Shown here in pieces: positions 10,423-22,959 of a stretch of 64,000 nucleotides of DNA. This stretch comes from Meloidogyne chitwoodi (lineage: Eukaryota; Nematoda; Chromadorea; Rhabditida; Meloidogynidae), in contig JACZZP010000008.1 of assembly GCA_015183035.1 (NCBI GenBank), forward strand, positions 248,001 to 312,000, given 5' to 3'. The position numbers and the translations under genes are program-made. Below the pieces are notes generated by a model. That model saw nothing but the letters and a program-made list of their open reading frames with translations, was not told the origin of the DNA and did no database searches. Each line of letters begins with the position of its first letter. The first letter of the stretch is position 1.

Positions 10423-11562
10423 AATAAATCACAGAAATCAAAAAAAAAATATTGATTTTTTATTTTTTAAGGTATTTTTAGTAGTTATAATTTTTATTTT
10501 TTAATGATGTGTAATTTTCTCATTTTTACTTATCTTTAATATTAAATAAATAAAAAATAATTAATATGCTTATAACAAAAAAATTTTTTTTTGAATGGTA
10601 AATTAAATAAAAATCAACAAAAATTATTTTTGTATTAGTTTGGCTAATCTTCCTTATTAATTCACTAATTTGATGATATAAAACATTTTTCAATGACAAA
10701 AAAATTTAAAAATTATTTAAAAAACTAGGCGTGTACATAAAAAGTAGGGTTCATTTAAGACTTTATAATTCAGCAAAAACTAAACTTCAAAGAACAAACT
10801 TTATATTTTCTGATAGAGAATTGAATTTGCTACAAAATGCGATTTAAAATTAAATTTTAAATTTATCTAAAAAAAATTTAAGGTCAAAAAACCGCTAAAA
10901 ATTGAAAAATTTGCTTCTAAACGCTCGTTTTTTCGCTACAACTTTTTTGCTACAAAACTAAAAAATTTTAATTAAGTTTTATTTTGTAGCAAATTTAATT
11001 CTCTATCGAATAGTATTCTTATCAAATCAAGAATTCAATTATTAGGTGAATTACAGGAGTGGAAAGACTACCCCTTATAGTAAATGATCATGCAAAAGGA
11101 GTGTAAATATTGAAAAAAAATTAAATTCAAAAAATAAAGAAAAGGTTAAAGAATAAACTCATTAAAAGATAAAAAAGAAAATAAACAATTTAATTGTTTA
11201 CAAATAAAAAAATTTTTTGAAACATGTGTTCACACAAGTGGGTAAATAAAAGAAAATCTTTAAAATTATATTTTGAACATTTAAACTTTTTAAAATAATT
11301 TTTTTTGAATTTTTAGAATAATTATAGCATCAGTAGATTGCGTAAAAATAAAAAAAAAATAATTTTTAATTTTTTTTCGAGTGCGGCAGTTTTGTCGCCA
11401 GAGGTTTTAATTAATTATCCAACACAAATTTTATTTAATATAAAAATGTTTAAATAACAACACTACAAAATAAATTAAAATAGCTAATAAATTAGTGTAT
11501 TTTTAAAAAATAATTTTTTTTATTGTCTAAGGCCTTTCAAACTTAAAATTTTCTTTTTCTTC
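10423..11562. other. intergenic between TMEM144-like and SDR genes
   Basis: Upstream region of the TMEM144-like gene. It is AT-rich and includes one palindromic element at about 10807-11016, annotated separately. No coding sequence is recognised. Confidence 0.5.
10807..11016. mobile_element. ~210-bp palindromic element, copy 1
   Basis: Begins with GATAGAGAATTGAATTTGCTAC and ends with its complement (GTAGCAAATTTAATTCTCTATCGAATAG). The interior is also roughly symmetric. See the family of eight described in the findings. Confidence 0.7.
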
Positions 11563-13091
11563 TCAACGAGGCACCAAAAGTGATTTTCCTCCATCAATTT
11601 TGTGTAATTCGCCAGTTGTAAAAGTAGCATCTCGCGCGAGATAAAGAATTCCTTTGGCAACTTCTTCAACTGTTCCAACGCGTCCGAGAGCATGCCCTGC
11701 CTTTCCACGTTCGCAAAACTAAAAATTAAAAAACTTTTTTTGATAAAAAATTTCTGTTATTTACGTCTTTATATTCTTCCTCACTCATATAGGCTCGCAT
11801 ATGCAATGCAGTGACAATCAATGCTGGGCTTTAATTAAAAAATTAAAAATTTTTTATGAATGTGGCCGTTTTGGTGCCACTTAAAAAACAGCCATTTTGG
11901 TGCGGTTTCAAAAAAGGCCCCACAACTTTAAATATTTAAACTGTGAAAACCAACTTTACAGCATTAACACGGATCCCTTTCGGCGCCAATTCCTGAGCCA
12001 AGCATTGAGTGAATTTGTCAACAGCAGCTTTTGACATGCAATAATAAGTGACTGCTGGAAACTTTAAAAAAAAATTTTTTCCTTAAAAAAAAGAAAAAAT
12101 ACAGCGCAGATTCCAGAAATGCTGCTAACTATAAATTTAATTAATTTATTTAAATAAAAAAATTTAAAAAACCATTGACAATGTTTCCCTTAGTTTTTTC
12201 AAGATGTGGAATGGCTAATTGAGTCAGACGCATTAAACTGAAGAAAACAAAAAATTTATATTAATTTATAATTAAACCTTCGAACATTAACATCCATCAA
12301 ACTATCAAAAACAGATAGCGAAGTATTTTCAGCACCTCCTCTATCAATAATTCCGGCACAGTTAACCTTTATTAAAAAAATAGACGTTTCGGTGCTGACT
12401 TTAAAATAGCCTTTAAAATTGCTAAAATACTGGGATTCATTGGCATATTTTAATTGGACTTAAACCCCAATTAAGCGCTTTAATAGATATTTGACAATAA
12501 AACAAAAAGTGAGATTCATCCCTTAGAAGAGTCTAAGTTGAACAAAAAATGTTCTTACAAGAACGTCAATTTGTCCAAATTTTTCATTAGTCTGTCCAAC
12601 AATATTAGTCAAAGTTTTTTCTTCACAAATATCACCAATTGTAGTAACAATCTTTTAATTAAAAAATATATAATTTATTAGCAGAGAAACAAGTTAATTT
12701 AAGAGCAGCCGCGGTAATCACTTATAGGAGCTTGGTCCCCCCTATGGTTTTTCGAATTTCAGAAACTTATATCTAGTCTCATAGTCGTCGGTTCGACTTC
12801 CCCAGTATCTTGTTAGACTCAGTTTTTCAAGGGCTTTCGAATAACAGTTTTATCATCATCTTAATTTAAAAAACCTCTTCTTTATAAACTCCAAAACCAA
12901 TACATTCATCTGCTACTTGTTTCAAATTAACTTCGTTTCTACCAGAAAGTGAAAGTCTATAACCATTTTTTGCAAATAATAAAGCTGTTGCTTTTCCAAT
13001 TCCAGAACTTGCACCTTATTTTATTTTTTTTATTAATTTTATTTAATTAAAGCTTACCAGTAATAATTGCAACAGCTTTAGCAGAAGTCAT
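11563..13091 (-). CDS. short-chain dehydrogenase/reductase, with apparent 1-nt frameshift
   Basis: Nine exons: 13091-13058, 13014-12875, 12651-12559, 12366-12279, 12237-12173, 12128-12103, 12061-11955, 11828-11765, 11718-11563. Motifs: nucleotide-binding TGASSGIG, VNCAG (family NNAG, one Asn replaced by Cys), catalytic YYCMSK (YxxxK) preceded by VSSISG, and RVNAVNPALIVT; the C-terminus is HKIDGGKSLLVPR. Classical NAD(P)-dependent SDR, substrate unknown. All intron phases fit, but within exon 4, at about 12298-12303, the minus strand reads GATAGTTGATGG where the frame needs one more T. Read literally, this gives an in-frame TGA and a frame change, restored by no other splice site I can see. 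Either an assembly error or a recent pseudogene. Confidence 0.8.
12703..12830. repeat. dispersed repeat with SSU-rRNA-like and tRNA B-box-like words, copy 1
   Basis: Starts with AGCAGCCGCGGTAAT, identical to the universal small-subunit rRNA 530-loop word, then GAGCTTGGTCCCCCCTATGG, and ends near CGTCGGTTCGACTTCC, which resembles a tRNA B box. The CCCCCCTATGGTTTTTC core recurs at 30223. It lies in intron 2 of the SDR gene. Confidence 0.45.
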
Positions 13092-14197
13092 AGCAAAAAT
13101 TTTTAAAATTTAAAATTAAATAAGAAAAATCGTTAACTAAATATTTAGGTAATAAATTAGAAAAACTGAAAAATAAGCAAAATTTAACACGATAAAAACG
13201 GACGTTTCATTGCGATACTATAAAAAGCCGTTTGAATGCCGTTTTTGAGTGCCATTTTTGCCTTACTTTTTTGAATTAAATTTTCAAATTTATGTATTAA
13301 ATATTATTAAAACTTTTTAATAGAACGATTTTTAAAATAAAGTTCAATTGGCAACACTTAATGGTCACAATCTTCCTTATTTTTGTAAAAAAAAAATAAA
13401 AAATATTTTTTATAAAAATAAAAGTGAACTTTGTGCTAAATCAAAATTTCCAGACTGCTAGATCTTTGTTTTGACAATTTTATTTTTTTTCAATGGGAAA
13501 ATGTTTTTTTATTTAAATTTTTTATTAAAGTGCAGTCTCTTCTCTTTAAATTCACATGTAAATCTTGAGTGATTTTTATCCCATTTTTGTCTTTAAAAAT
13601 ATTTTTATTTTATTTTAATTAACTTGCTACTTCGTTGAAAAAATTATTGCACTTGTGTATATTTTGAAATTTAGCCAAAATCATATGTAAAACTTTTTTT
13701 TAAATTAAATTAAACTTTTTCTCACACCAATTGTGAAATTATTTACTTTGACAATATTTCACAAACTTGATTTTCTCAATCTTTATTTTTTATAAACTTC
13801 ATATTATGAGAATTATTCCATACTTAAGTTCATCTTTCCTTACATTTTACTCATTAACTTTTTGGACATTTCAGTGCCCAACATTGTCGGTTCTTTCTTT
13901 AATCTTGTCGATTAAACGATCACCTGTGCATATATTCAAAGGCATTGCACTTTAATTTATAAACTCGTATTTATTAAAATTAATGTCTTTTGATCCCCCC
14001 GCATTTTATGAAATAATTTTTTTTATATAATTTTTTGGCAATAGTGCAATCTATTTTAATTTTATTTAACGTAAATATTCACCCGTCAATATTTTCATTT
14101 GACTGATTTTACTTAATTTATTTAAGTGAAAAAAATATTTTTTTATTTAAAATATTTTTAAATTTATTTATTAAAAAATAAAATTTAGAAAATTACT
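13092..14197. other. intergenic between divergent genes
   Basis: AT-rich shared upstream region of the SDR (minus) and the FAXC-like gene (plus). It holds scattered copies of the 15-bp word at about 13200 and 13862. No gene recognised. Confidence 0.5.
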
Positions 14198-17100
14198 ATG
14201 TATTTTATATTTTTTATTTCATTAATTTTAACTTCTCAGCTTTTTGCAAAAGGTTTTTATTTAAACTTGAAATTGTAAACTTGAAAATAAATAAACTTTA
14301 ATTGTAAAAATAAAAAACCTAAACTTGAAATTGTAAACTTGAAAATAAATAAACTTGAAAATATGATTTATATTATAATTATCTACAGTAGTTTTGTTAA
14401 CTTAAGTTTAAACTAGGCACAAATGCAAGCAAATAAAAAGAATAAAAATAATTAAATATTAATTTACATATTTAGGTCTATACAAATTAGAAAATTATTC
14501 TCCATTACTTGTGCCAAATGCAAAAGAAGGAATTGTTTATCTTTTCCAATTTCCGCGTACAGCACGAATGGCTAATCATTGTGTTCATTGTCTGGCTTTA
14601 GAAGCATGGTTAAAATTTGAAAAAATTCCTTTCCATGTAAATTTTTTTTTCCTTCTTCTTATATTATAAGTTCTCTGCTTTGGAAATAAAATTAAAATTT
14701 AATTAATTATAGCGAATTAGCAACCAATTTATGCTTGGCTCTACAGAAGGAGAAGTTCCCTTTATACAATATAATGGGGAATATATAAATGGATTTAATG
14801 AAATAATCTCAAAATTAAAACAAAAAGAACAACAGGAAACTGAATGTATTAGTATTGGAGGATCAATTGGAGGAGGTTCTTCTCTAGGCTTTTCTTCACC
14901 ATATGGCTCAACTACTGACAATTCTTCATTAGACACTTTATCTTCTTCTCAAAGTATTAATGCATCTAGCAATCCTATTCCGGTAAGTTTAAGATTAACT
15001 TGAAAATAAATTTAAAAATATATACATATATATAATTGCAAGCATGAATTTAAAGGTAAAATAAAACAGCATAAATTTGAATATAAGAAAATAAACTTGA
15101 ATATAAAAAATAAACTTGAATATAAATAGAATATAAACTAAAAACTTAAGTTTAAACTTGAAAATAATTAAGATTTAAATATGAAGAAGAATAAACTTAA
15201 AAGTTTAGATTCCATTAGCTTCCCCAGCATCAACAGCCTCAGTTCCAATTTCTCCAAGTTCTTCAATTTCATCATTTCCATCACTTTCTTCATTTTCTCC
15301 TCATTCATTACAAAATTCACCACTTGGGCAAAAAATTAAACATCTTGGCAAAAGTAAAACTTTTGGAAGTTTTGGAAATTTAAGAAAAAAAGCAGCTTGT
15401 TTATTCCAACTTGACGATGAAAGCATGAAAGTAAAACAGCTTCAAGTTGCCAATAGAATTGAAAAGAGTATTTTGGAGATTTACAAGTTTGTAAACTTGA
15501 ATATTTATATTTACCTATTTATAAACTTAAAATATTAAGAAATTAAACATGACTTTAGAAAAGCGTCACTTATAAGTGCTAGTCAGCAATAAAACAAACT
15601 TTAAACTTAAGTTTTAAATTTTTTTCATCTTTCAGAATTTTGCTCAAGGATCGTGTTAGCGGTGATGGTTTAAACTTTTTAATGAACGATATAATTGTAC
15701 AAGAACCAATTTTGGCTTTAAAATTTGCTCAGGATCCAATAAAAACTGTCTCCCCTATTGGCACTGAACTTGGCACCGAAACGGAAATCTTCCCAGTAAA
15801 AAATAAAGGAAAATGTAGTGAAATTGTAGAATTTGGACAAGAAGAAGAGTGTAATGAAGGACCAAAATCTACTGGTTTTAGAATATTATTAAACTCAAAT
15901 TTTTGGCATGATTACTTTGAAATGAGTAAAATTGAGAGTCGAGGATTACCTGAAAAAATTGAGTTAATATCGAAATATAAGGCTAAAGGAACAGAAACTG
16001 GATTTTTGCCTTTAGAATCGTCTTTACCCCTAAAAAATGTAATGAAAGAAGAAGAATATCAACCTTCAAAAATTAAAAAATATTCAAGAAATTTTAAAAT
16101 GAGGGGTACTTCTTCATCCAGTGGAGCAAGTTCATGGTGGGATATGGAGAGGAAGCACGATTTGGGGGAACAAGATTGGATTTTGTTTAAAAACTGGATT
16201 GATCCATTAGTAAATCAAACAATTTGGAATGAGATCAAAGCAACAAAAGAAAGTTCGCAGCCGAAGGACAGCTGGGAAGCGGAGGTTATTTTAAATAAAA
16301 AGGACACTTGAGTCTGAAAAAGGACACTTGAGTCTGAAAAGGGAAATTGAGATGAAAAGGGACACTTGAGTCTGGGATTAAAAATAAATTTTTTGTTAAT
16401 ATCGGTGATGAACCGACCGTTTTGAGTGTTAACAAATTATTGCTCCGACCAATTTTAAGTTTAATGCTTAGACTCAAGTGTACTATTTTCCCAAAAAATT
16501 TCTAAAATTCAGTTAAAAACCTATTTAAAAACTGAGAAAGTGAATAAACATTGGAGAGATGGTTTTATAAATTATTCAATAAATACAAATTTTATGGAAA
16601 TGGACAATGTTCAATTAAAGAATTATTTCGATTATGAAATGGTACCAATAATCAAACAACTCAAAAAAAGAGAAGAAAAAGAATACAAATTTTTGTTCGG
16701 CAATGAACCGACCGTTGTGAGTGAATTTTTTTAATTAAATTTTTTTTTCAAAATTTTAAGACAGATGCTTTGCTGTTCGGCCTTCTTTACCAATTTTTTC
16801 AAATTACTTTAAATATAACCGAATTGAAAGAATATTTTGAACAAATAGCTGGAGCTTATCCTCCATATGATTTAGGATATAAAGAATCGGATGTTAAGTT
16901 GATGGATCATTTTGTAAAAACTGTCCAGGATGAGTTGGGATGGAAAGGAAAATTTAGGCCGACAACTGAGCCTCTATATCCTTTGAATTTCGAGAAAGAT
17001 TACGAAGGAGCTGAAAAATACAATGGTAGAAGGGGAGCAAGCCGTTTCAGTGCTGCATTCAAAAATATTCTAAATAACCAAATTTGCTATAAATTTTGTT

Positions 17101-17724
17101 TTAAGCTTTTTTAGCAAATTTACTTGGCACTGAAACGTCCAAGATAATGGCACTGAAACGTCCAACAAAATTTTTTTATTAATTTTTAAAAAAATCAAAT
17201 TTTTAGGACCATTTGATTTAACAACTGACTCACTCGATTGGTTACCTAACATATTTATTAAAATAACTGAGCCAAAAGAGTTTGATGGTTTTTCAAAAAA
17301 CAGAAAAAACAAAGAAATTCTCGATTTTATCGTACAAAAATTGATGGATTATGCCGAAAAAGAATGGAAATGGAGCCAAATACATTTTAAAAAGTTGATA
17401 GTTCCACTAATGTATTGGGCAAGTGCCTATCTTTGCGATATAGGCAAAAATACAGAATGCCAAAATTCACACAAAATTAGAGGAAAAGCAATTCTTCAAC
17501 ATGTAAAAATTGGAGAAATTGAAAACGAAAAAATGCTAAAAGATTCAATTAATACATTTAATAATAATTCTTTGAGTTGGGAAGAAAAATTTAATAATCA
17601 AGTTGGAAAAATAGTCCATTTAGCTGTTGTGGAATTTAATGATAAATTAGTTGCTAAAAATGTTGAAGCAGCTGTGTTGGAAGCAATGAAGAAGGTTGAA
17701 ATTAATAAACTTGTTTGTTGTTGA
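14198..17724 (+). CDS. failed-axon-connections-like (metaxin/GST-fold) protein with large insertions
   Basis: Eight exons: 14198-14252, 14476-14636, 14713-14982, 15209-about 15490, 15636-16284, 16513-16716, 16761-17025, 17207-17724. It begins with a hydrophobic signal-like segment MYFIFFISLILTS. The FAXC thioredoxin-like half follows: VYLFQFPRTARMANHCVHCL, EAWLKFEKIPFH, then NQFMLGSTEGEVPFIQYNG. The GST-C half is in exons 6-7: FLFGNEPTVTDALLFGLLYQF. Between the halves is a Ser-rich stretch (exons 3-4) and about 215 residues of unrecognised sequence (exon 5), so it is far longer than typical members. The last exon (about 170 residues, ending KLVCC) is also unrecognised and may be a fusion. The intron before exon 6 contains a degenerate second copy of the exon 6 end (16393-16430). 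Exon 5 contains two copies of the dispersed word. Confidence 0.7.
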
Positions 17725-18975
17725 TAAAGCTAAGAAACTGAAACTTTATTTCACAAACTTTGTTCAAGTTTTCAAAATTTTTCTTTTATTCGATAAGTTG
17801 GATTTTTCAAAATGTGAACAAACCAATTAGTTCAAAATACCAAAATTCCCAACCTTTACAATTTACCCTTAAAAATTAGAAATAATCAAAATAATTATAT
17901 ATATTTTAATTGTACATAATAAATAAAGCAACATTTAACTAAATTCCAATATAATTCTTTGTACAAATGAGAGAATTTATAATAAAAAATTCTTTTGTTG
18001 TTAATAAAATCAAGTACACGCTTAAAAGTGGAAATTTCCTGTTTTTGCAATTTTTAATCTCGGCCTATTTATTACTCAATTTTTTTTTTATTTATTTAAT
18101 AAATTTTCCCCACTCTTTTATGCGTGTATACGTAGAAAAACTAGTCCAAATAGAAAGGATCAGAGGAAAGAAAAAATCCAACAGAATTGTATATATGTTC
18201 CAACGGCCAATTTTTTTCCTTATTTTTTCTAATTTTTACTTTTTTATTATCTTTTTTCACAAAATATTAAAATAAAAGTTTATTTAATCAAATTTATTTT
18301 TAAAATGTAAAAATAATAAATCATTTCCTTAAGGGTCGGTTCATTTCCAGCTTTATAACTAAATAAATATTAATCGGTTAAACAAGTTTTTGGTACCATT
18401 CGATAGAAAATTTAATTGTCTATTAAATAAATTTAAATAAATTTTGATCGATATAAAAAAAGTTATATGTAGTTAAAAACCAAAATGAAGCTGGCATCAA
18501 ACTGACCTTAAGGAACACGTACACTTTGTTTTAGATTTTTTACTAAACAATAATTTTAAGCAAATCTAGTTTTTTTACAATAACATTGTAATCCTCAAGT
18601 TTGTAAAATAATCTTATTTTCCCTTGACATAATCGCAAACTTATTTTTCTTTTATATTAAAACTTAAGCGCATAATATAATATATTATATTAAAAATAAG
18701 TTTTAAGCTTAAGCTTGAAAATATGCTCAAGCCTATTGTTTCGTTTTATTTGATATTGTGCTTGTTTCAAAGGCTAGAGGATTATCTATAAATGCTTTTT
18801 TGCTTGTTTGCTGAAAAAAATATTAACTAAAGTCATTGAGCAAATTTTTAATGTAATATTATAAAAGAAAAATTTTTTTGATATAAAATCCTCAATCAAA
18901 TTTGAGTTCTTTTGTTTATTAAAATATTTTTTTCTTCAATATATTTTTAATTAAAAAATAGATATATTTGAAAAA
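17725..18975. other. intergenic, partial palindromic element
   Basis: AT-rich with no convincing gene. A shortened palindromic element (about 18330-18515) contains GGTACCATTCGATAGAAAAT, with flanks GGTTCATTTCCAGC and GAAGCTGGCATCAAAC that are themselves inverted. A 102-residue frame at 17967-18275 is hydrophobic AT-rich noise. Confidence 0.45.
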
Positions 18976-20493
18976 ATGTTATTTCCTCTCTTCTTGTCTA
19001 TTTCTATCTATCACCTAATTCATGCCCAACAACAAAACCAGGCTATTAATGAATTGCCTCTTCCAAATCCTATAATATTGGAAGATGTCAATTTATCTAC
19101 AACAACAACTTCTTCTCCTAATTCTTCCAACTCTTCACTAAACTCGTCTCTAGGTACTACTTCCCCTTTAACCTCCCAATTAGCAAAACCTCCATCTGAA
19201 GAGGAAAACAATAAAAATGAACAAATATCAACTACAATAGCAGGTATACAACAAAGTGCGACTCCAACATCTGCAAAACCTAAGACGAATTCAATTGGAA
19301 ATTTGGCAAGGCGTTCGCCTGGGTCGTCTTCTACTCATTTTGATTATGACCATAGACATAATTCGTTGAAACCTGAAACTAAAGGTTAAAAAGACAATTT
19401 ATTCCATAGTTATAAATATAAACTTGAGAGTTTCTAGATTGAACTTGAAAAAGTTGTATTACAATTTATACTTTGCAAACTTAAGTTTCTGCATTAGTTT
19501 TTAGATTAAACTTGGAAAATATAACTAATTAAGTGAAATAATATGCACTAAATACAAGCTTTCTTCAAAAATATAGTCTATGTATATTAATTTTATTGTA
19601 CAGATGAAATGTTTGCTAGAATGGATACGGATGGAGATAATATGATTTCATTACAAGATTATATGAATAGAGATCGTTATTATGTTGAGTCTGTACGGAC
19701 AGAATTCAACGATATTGACAAAAATAGTTGTTTTTTTTTAATTTTTATTTTTAAAATTAATTTAAAATATTTAATAAAAATATTAAAAAGGTGATGGAAT
19801 GATTTCTAAGAATGAATTTGATGCTTTTGTGCGTCGATTAGATGAACAGAGGGAAACAGCAATGAGAAATGCATCAAACTTTACTCTACAGGTAAAATTA
19901 GTTAATTTATTTTTGAGTTTGTACTTTCAAGTTTATTTATTTTCAAGTTTATTAGCAAGTTTTATTAATCTTTTTAAAGTTTATACTTTAAGTTTACAAA
20001 CTTAAAATTATTTACAGAGAAATGATGCAAATAAGGATGGAGAATTAAGTGAAGACGAACTTGGTGCTTACATAAAAGGAACTTTACAGAGGAATATAGC
20101 CCGGTTGAACCAAGTTTTCAGTCAATTCGATAGAGATGAAAATAAAAAACTTAATTTAGACGGTAAACTTATTTTTTATTTAGTAAAAATTTAAAAATTA
20201 AGAATTTCATGATCTCGATTTCAATTTTCCATGGGAAAAGTTTCCACTCTCTACCGAGCAGATTTCTACTTCTAATCATCAACAGGTTATTTTCTTCATT
20301 TTAATCACAATAAAAATTTTTTTTAAAGTCTCCAACATTCTTCAGTGCTAACGGTCCCGTTCCTCCTCCTTTTATCAACGAACAAGCAGCAGCCGCTATT
20401 CCTGCTGATAATAATTTTGGTTCAGCTTCTATGGGAGGGCAAATGCATGCATTACCTATTCCACAACCTATTAGAATCTATCGATTTGCTTGA
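18976..20493 (+). CDS. secreted protein with four EF-hands
   Basis: Six exons: 18976-19384, 19604-19726, 19791-19891, 20018-20162, 20203-20285, 20329-20493, all phases consistent. A signal peptide (MLFPLFLSISIYHLIHAQ) precedes a low-complexity Ser/Thr/Asn-rich region of about 110 residues. Then come four canonical 12-residue calcium loops: DTDGDNMISLQD, DKNSDGMISKNE, DANKDGELSEDE and DRDENKKLNLDE, the second and fourth each completed across an intron. The tail is Pro/Ala-rich without HDEL-type retention, so secretion rather than ER residence is more likely. It resembles nematode calumenin/reticulocalbin-type or extracellular calcium-binding proteins in layout, but the exact family is not assigned. 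Confidence 0.85.
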
Positions 20494-20640
20494 AAATTTG
20501 ATAAAATATTAAAAATATTGTAAATAAATTTAAAAATATGAGGAAAAGTAAAACTTTGGACATTTCAGTGCCAATTTTTGAGTGTCTGGACGTTTCAGCA
20601 CCAATTTTATTTTTATTTAGTACATTCAAATATTAGAATT

Positions 20641-22034
20641 TTATTGAGTAAGCGTCAAATTGGCTGCTACAACATTCTCGTTTATTCCATATTTGTATAA
20701 AGCATATTTATGCATAAATGAAGCAAAATAGACGTCATTTTCCTTGTCATAATTTATCTAATATAAAAAAATTTTATTGAAAAAATTTTTTTAATTTTTT
20801 ACTGTATAAGGCAAATAGAGAGCATTAGCAAGCCTTTCTATAAGCTTTTGTAATTCTTCCAATGAAAATTTTTCAATTCGTAGAAGCAAATGTGAAGCAA
20901 ATACAGGGATATTTACAGAATAGACTATTGGGTCTATTATTCCTAAAAAATCTTTTTATTCATTTTTGTTTTCCCTTTTTTCTTATTTTCCCAATTAAAG
21001 TTCGGACGTTTCATTGCCAATTTTTGAGTGTCTGGACACTTCAGTGCCGAATAGAAAATTTTTCGAATTTTAAAGTAAATACATTATTTTAATAAAAAAC
21101 TCACTAATCATTTCAAATTTAATAAATTCAATTTTGTAATAATCTCCATATAAATCAAACAAATCTTTAATTCCAATAATTCTCCTTCCTTTAAAATCAA
21201 AATAATCCTCAGAATAACCTTTTACTGTAACATTCTCCACTAAATAATTTATTGAAGTATCAGATTTATTCTTTTAATTTTATTAATTTTTTTTTATTAA
21301 ATAAAACCTTTAGTAGTGTAAATACTTTTAACTTTGTTCTTCTTAAAAGTGCCCATTGGAAATTTTTTTCAAATTTTTCGTCCCTTTCTCCATTAATAAA
21401 AAATGCCTGTTTTTTTTGAAAAATGAAATTTAATTATTTAAATTAATTTTTTTACCTGTCTATTATATTCCCTAAATAAGAGTCTTGGAGGATAACAAAT
21501 TCTAAAATTATTTCTATATCCACTGACTTTAATTAAATTATAACAAATAATCTAAAAAAATAATTTTTTTTAATTATAATTTTATTTTACCTTTTTATAC
21601 GTAAAATATTCTTTTGATTTATTTTGATTAATTATTTTGTTGTAAGGTAATTTTAAAGTAATTTGTTTATTAATTTGAAGAGTTGAGATGAGTTGGGCTT
21701 TAAAATTTATAATTCCAAGTTTATTTAATTTTACAATTCCAATTTTATTTAATTTTACAAGTTCAAGTTTATTTAATTTTCAGAAGCGCAAAGTTTTTTT
21801 AGTTTATTTTTATGCTTAATATATATTTTTTTAATTTTTCTCACTTATAGTAGTAGTTGTTTTTTGTACAAAATCCTCAGCTTCATCTTCTACAATTTCT
21901 CTTCGAATTTCATTAAATTTTGGAGAAAAAAGAAGCCAGTCTATAATTAAAGTTATAGCTAATAAAATAATCCATCTACTATTTTTATATAATTTTTTTA
22001 TTAAAAATAAAGTTTTAAATAATTTTGAAGACAT
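20641..22034 (-). CDS. unrecognised type II membrane protein
   Basis: Exons: 22034-21845, then 21697-about 21595 (T-Q-L-I-S-T joined in phase 1), and further exons near 21550-21455, 21420-21310, 21265-21100, 20950-20810 and 20760-20641. The N-terminus is short and basic with one membrane segment (WIILLAITLIIDWLLF), typical of a signal anchor. The lumenal part contains SGYRNNFRICYPPRLLFREY, GYSEDYFDFKGRRIIGIKDL and DPIVYSVNIPVFASHL. The topology resembles Golgi enzymes, but I do not recognise a family and propose no function. Introns contain direct pairs of the 15-bp word (21001, 21032). Confidence 0.6.
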
Positions 22035-22684
22035 TAAATTACTGAAATAATTTAAAATAATTATTTAAATTTTTAAAAGAACGTTAAAACTTGATTGAGG
22101 GAATATTCAAACTAATGACCGATAAACCAATCTTCTTCCATTTTCCTCTTTTAAAACTAGTTTTTATTTTTATTTTTCTATAAATTTAACTTTTATATAT
22201 TACTTATCTTTGATATTAATCAAAAGTTACAAAATTTTAATTTTTTAAATTAATTAATTAATTATTAGAGAAAAGGCGTTTTTTAAATATCTTTTTTAAA
22301 ACCTAATTAAATTTACAAAATATAAATGCATAGATAATTAATTATTTATTTTTATCTCTTTCTTTTATTTATTATTATTTTTTCTTTTCGTCATTTTTCA
22401 TTTTCATTTCCAACTATAATATATTTACGTTTTTGTGTCCATTGGACAAGTACATATTGATTTTTTTATTTTTTGTCTAAAATAAACAATTTCTCGTCAA
22501 TTTTTAAATTAAATTTTAATTATTCTAATTTTAAAACTTGTTTTTATAATATTAAAATTTATTTAATTTATTCTGTTTTAATTAATAAACTTGTTTTTAT
22601 TAGAAAAATAAGTTTAATAGGTCATTGATTTTAATTAATTATAAAATTATATTTTTTATTTTTTGCCTAATCTTTGTTATCATT

Positions 22685-22895
22685 AAATAGAGAATTAAAT
22701 TTGCTACAAAATAAAATTTAAATCAAAATTTTTAATAAATGGGCAAATATTTTATAAGCTAAAAAAGTCAAAAAATCGATATTTTTAGATAAAATCGCTA
22801 GTTTTTTGGCCATAACTTTTTCTATTTTAAATCTAAATTTTTGATTTTTTAATATTTTGTAGAGAATTTAATTCTCTATCGAATGATATCAAAAT
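22685..22895. mobile_element. ~210-bp palindromic element, copy 2
   Basis: TAGAGAATTAAATTTGCTAC at the left and AATTTAATTCTCTATCGAAT at the right; it ends about 65 bp before the acyl-CoA synthetase start codon. Confidence 0.7.
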
Positions 22896-22959
22896 ATTAA
22901 CAGAAACTTTTTCCTTTGTGGAGTTATAGAATTTTAACTGAACTGATATTTACCAAGCA

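Noticed and set aside
11520..11708. 62-residue minus-strand frame
   Set aside because: Alternative frame of the last SDR exon; the correct frame ends HKIDGGKSLLVPR.
17967..18275. 102-residue hydrophobic frame
   Set aside because: Phe/Ile/Lys-rich noise typical of AT-rich DNA, with no family or splice support.
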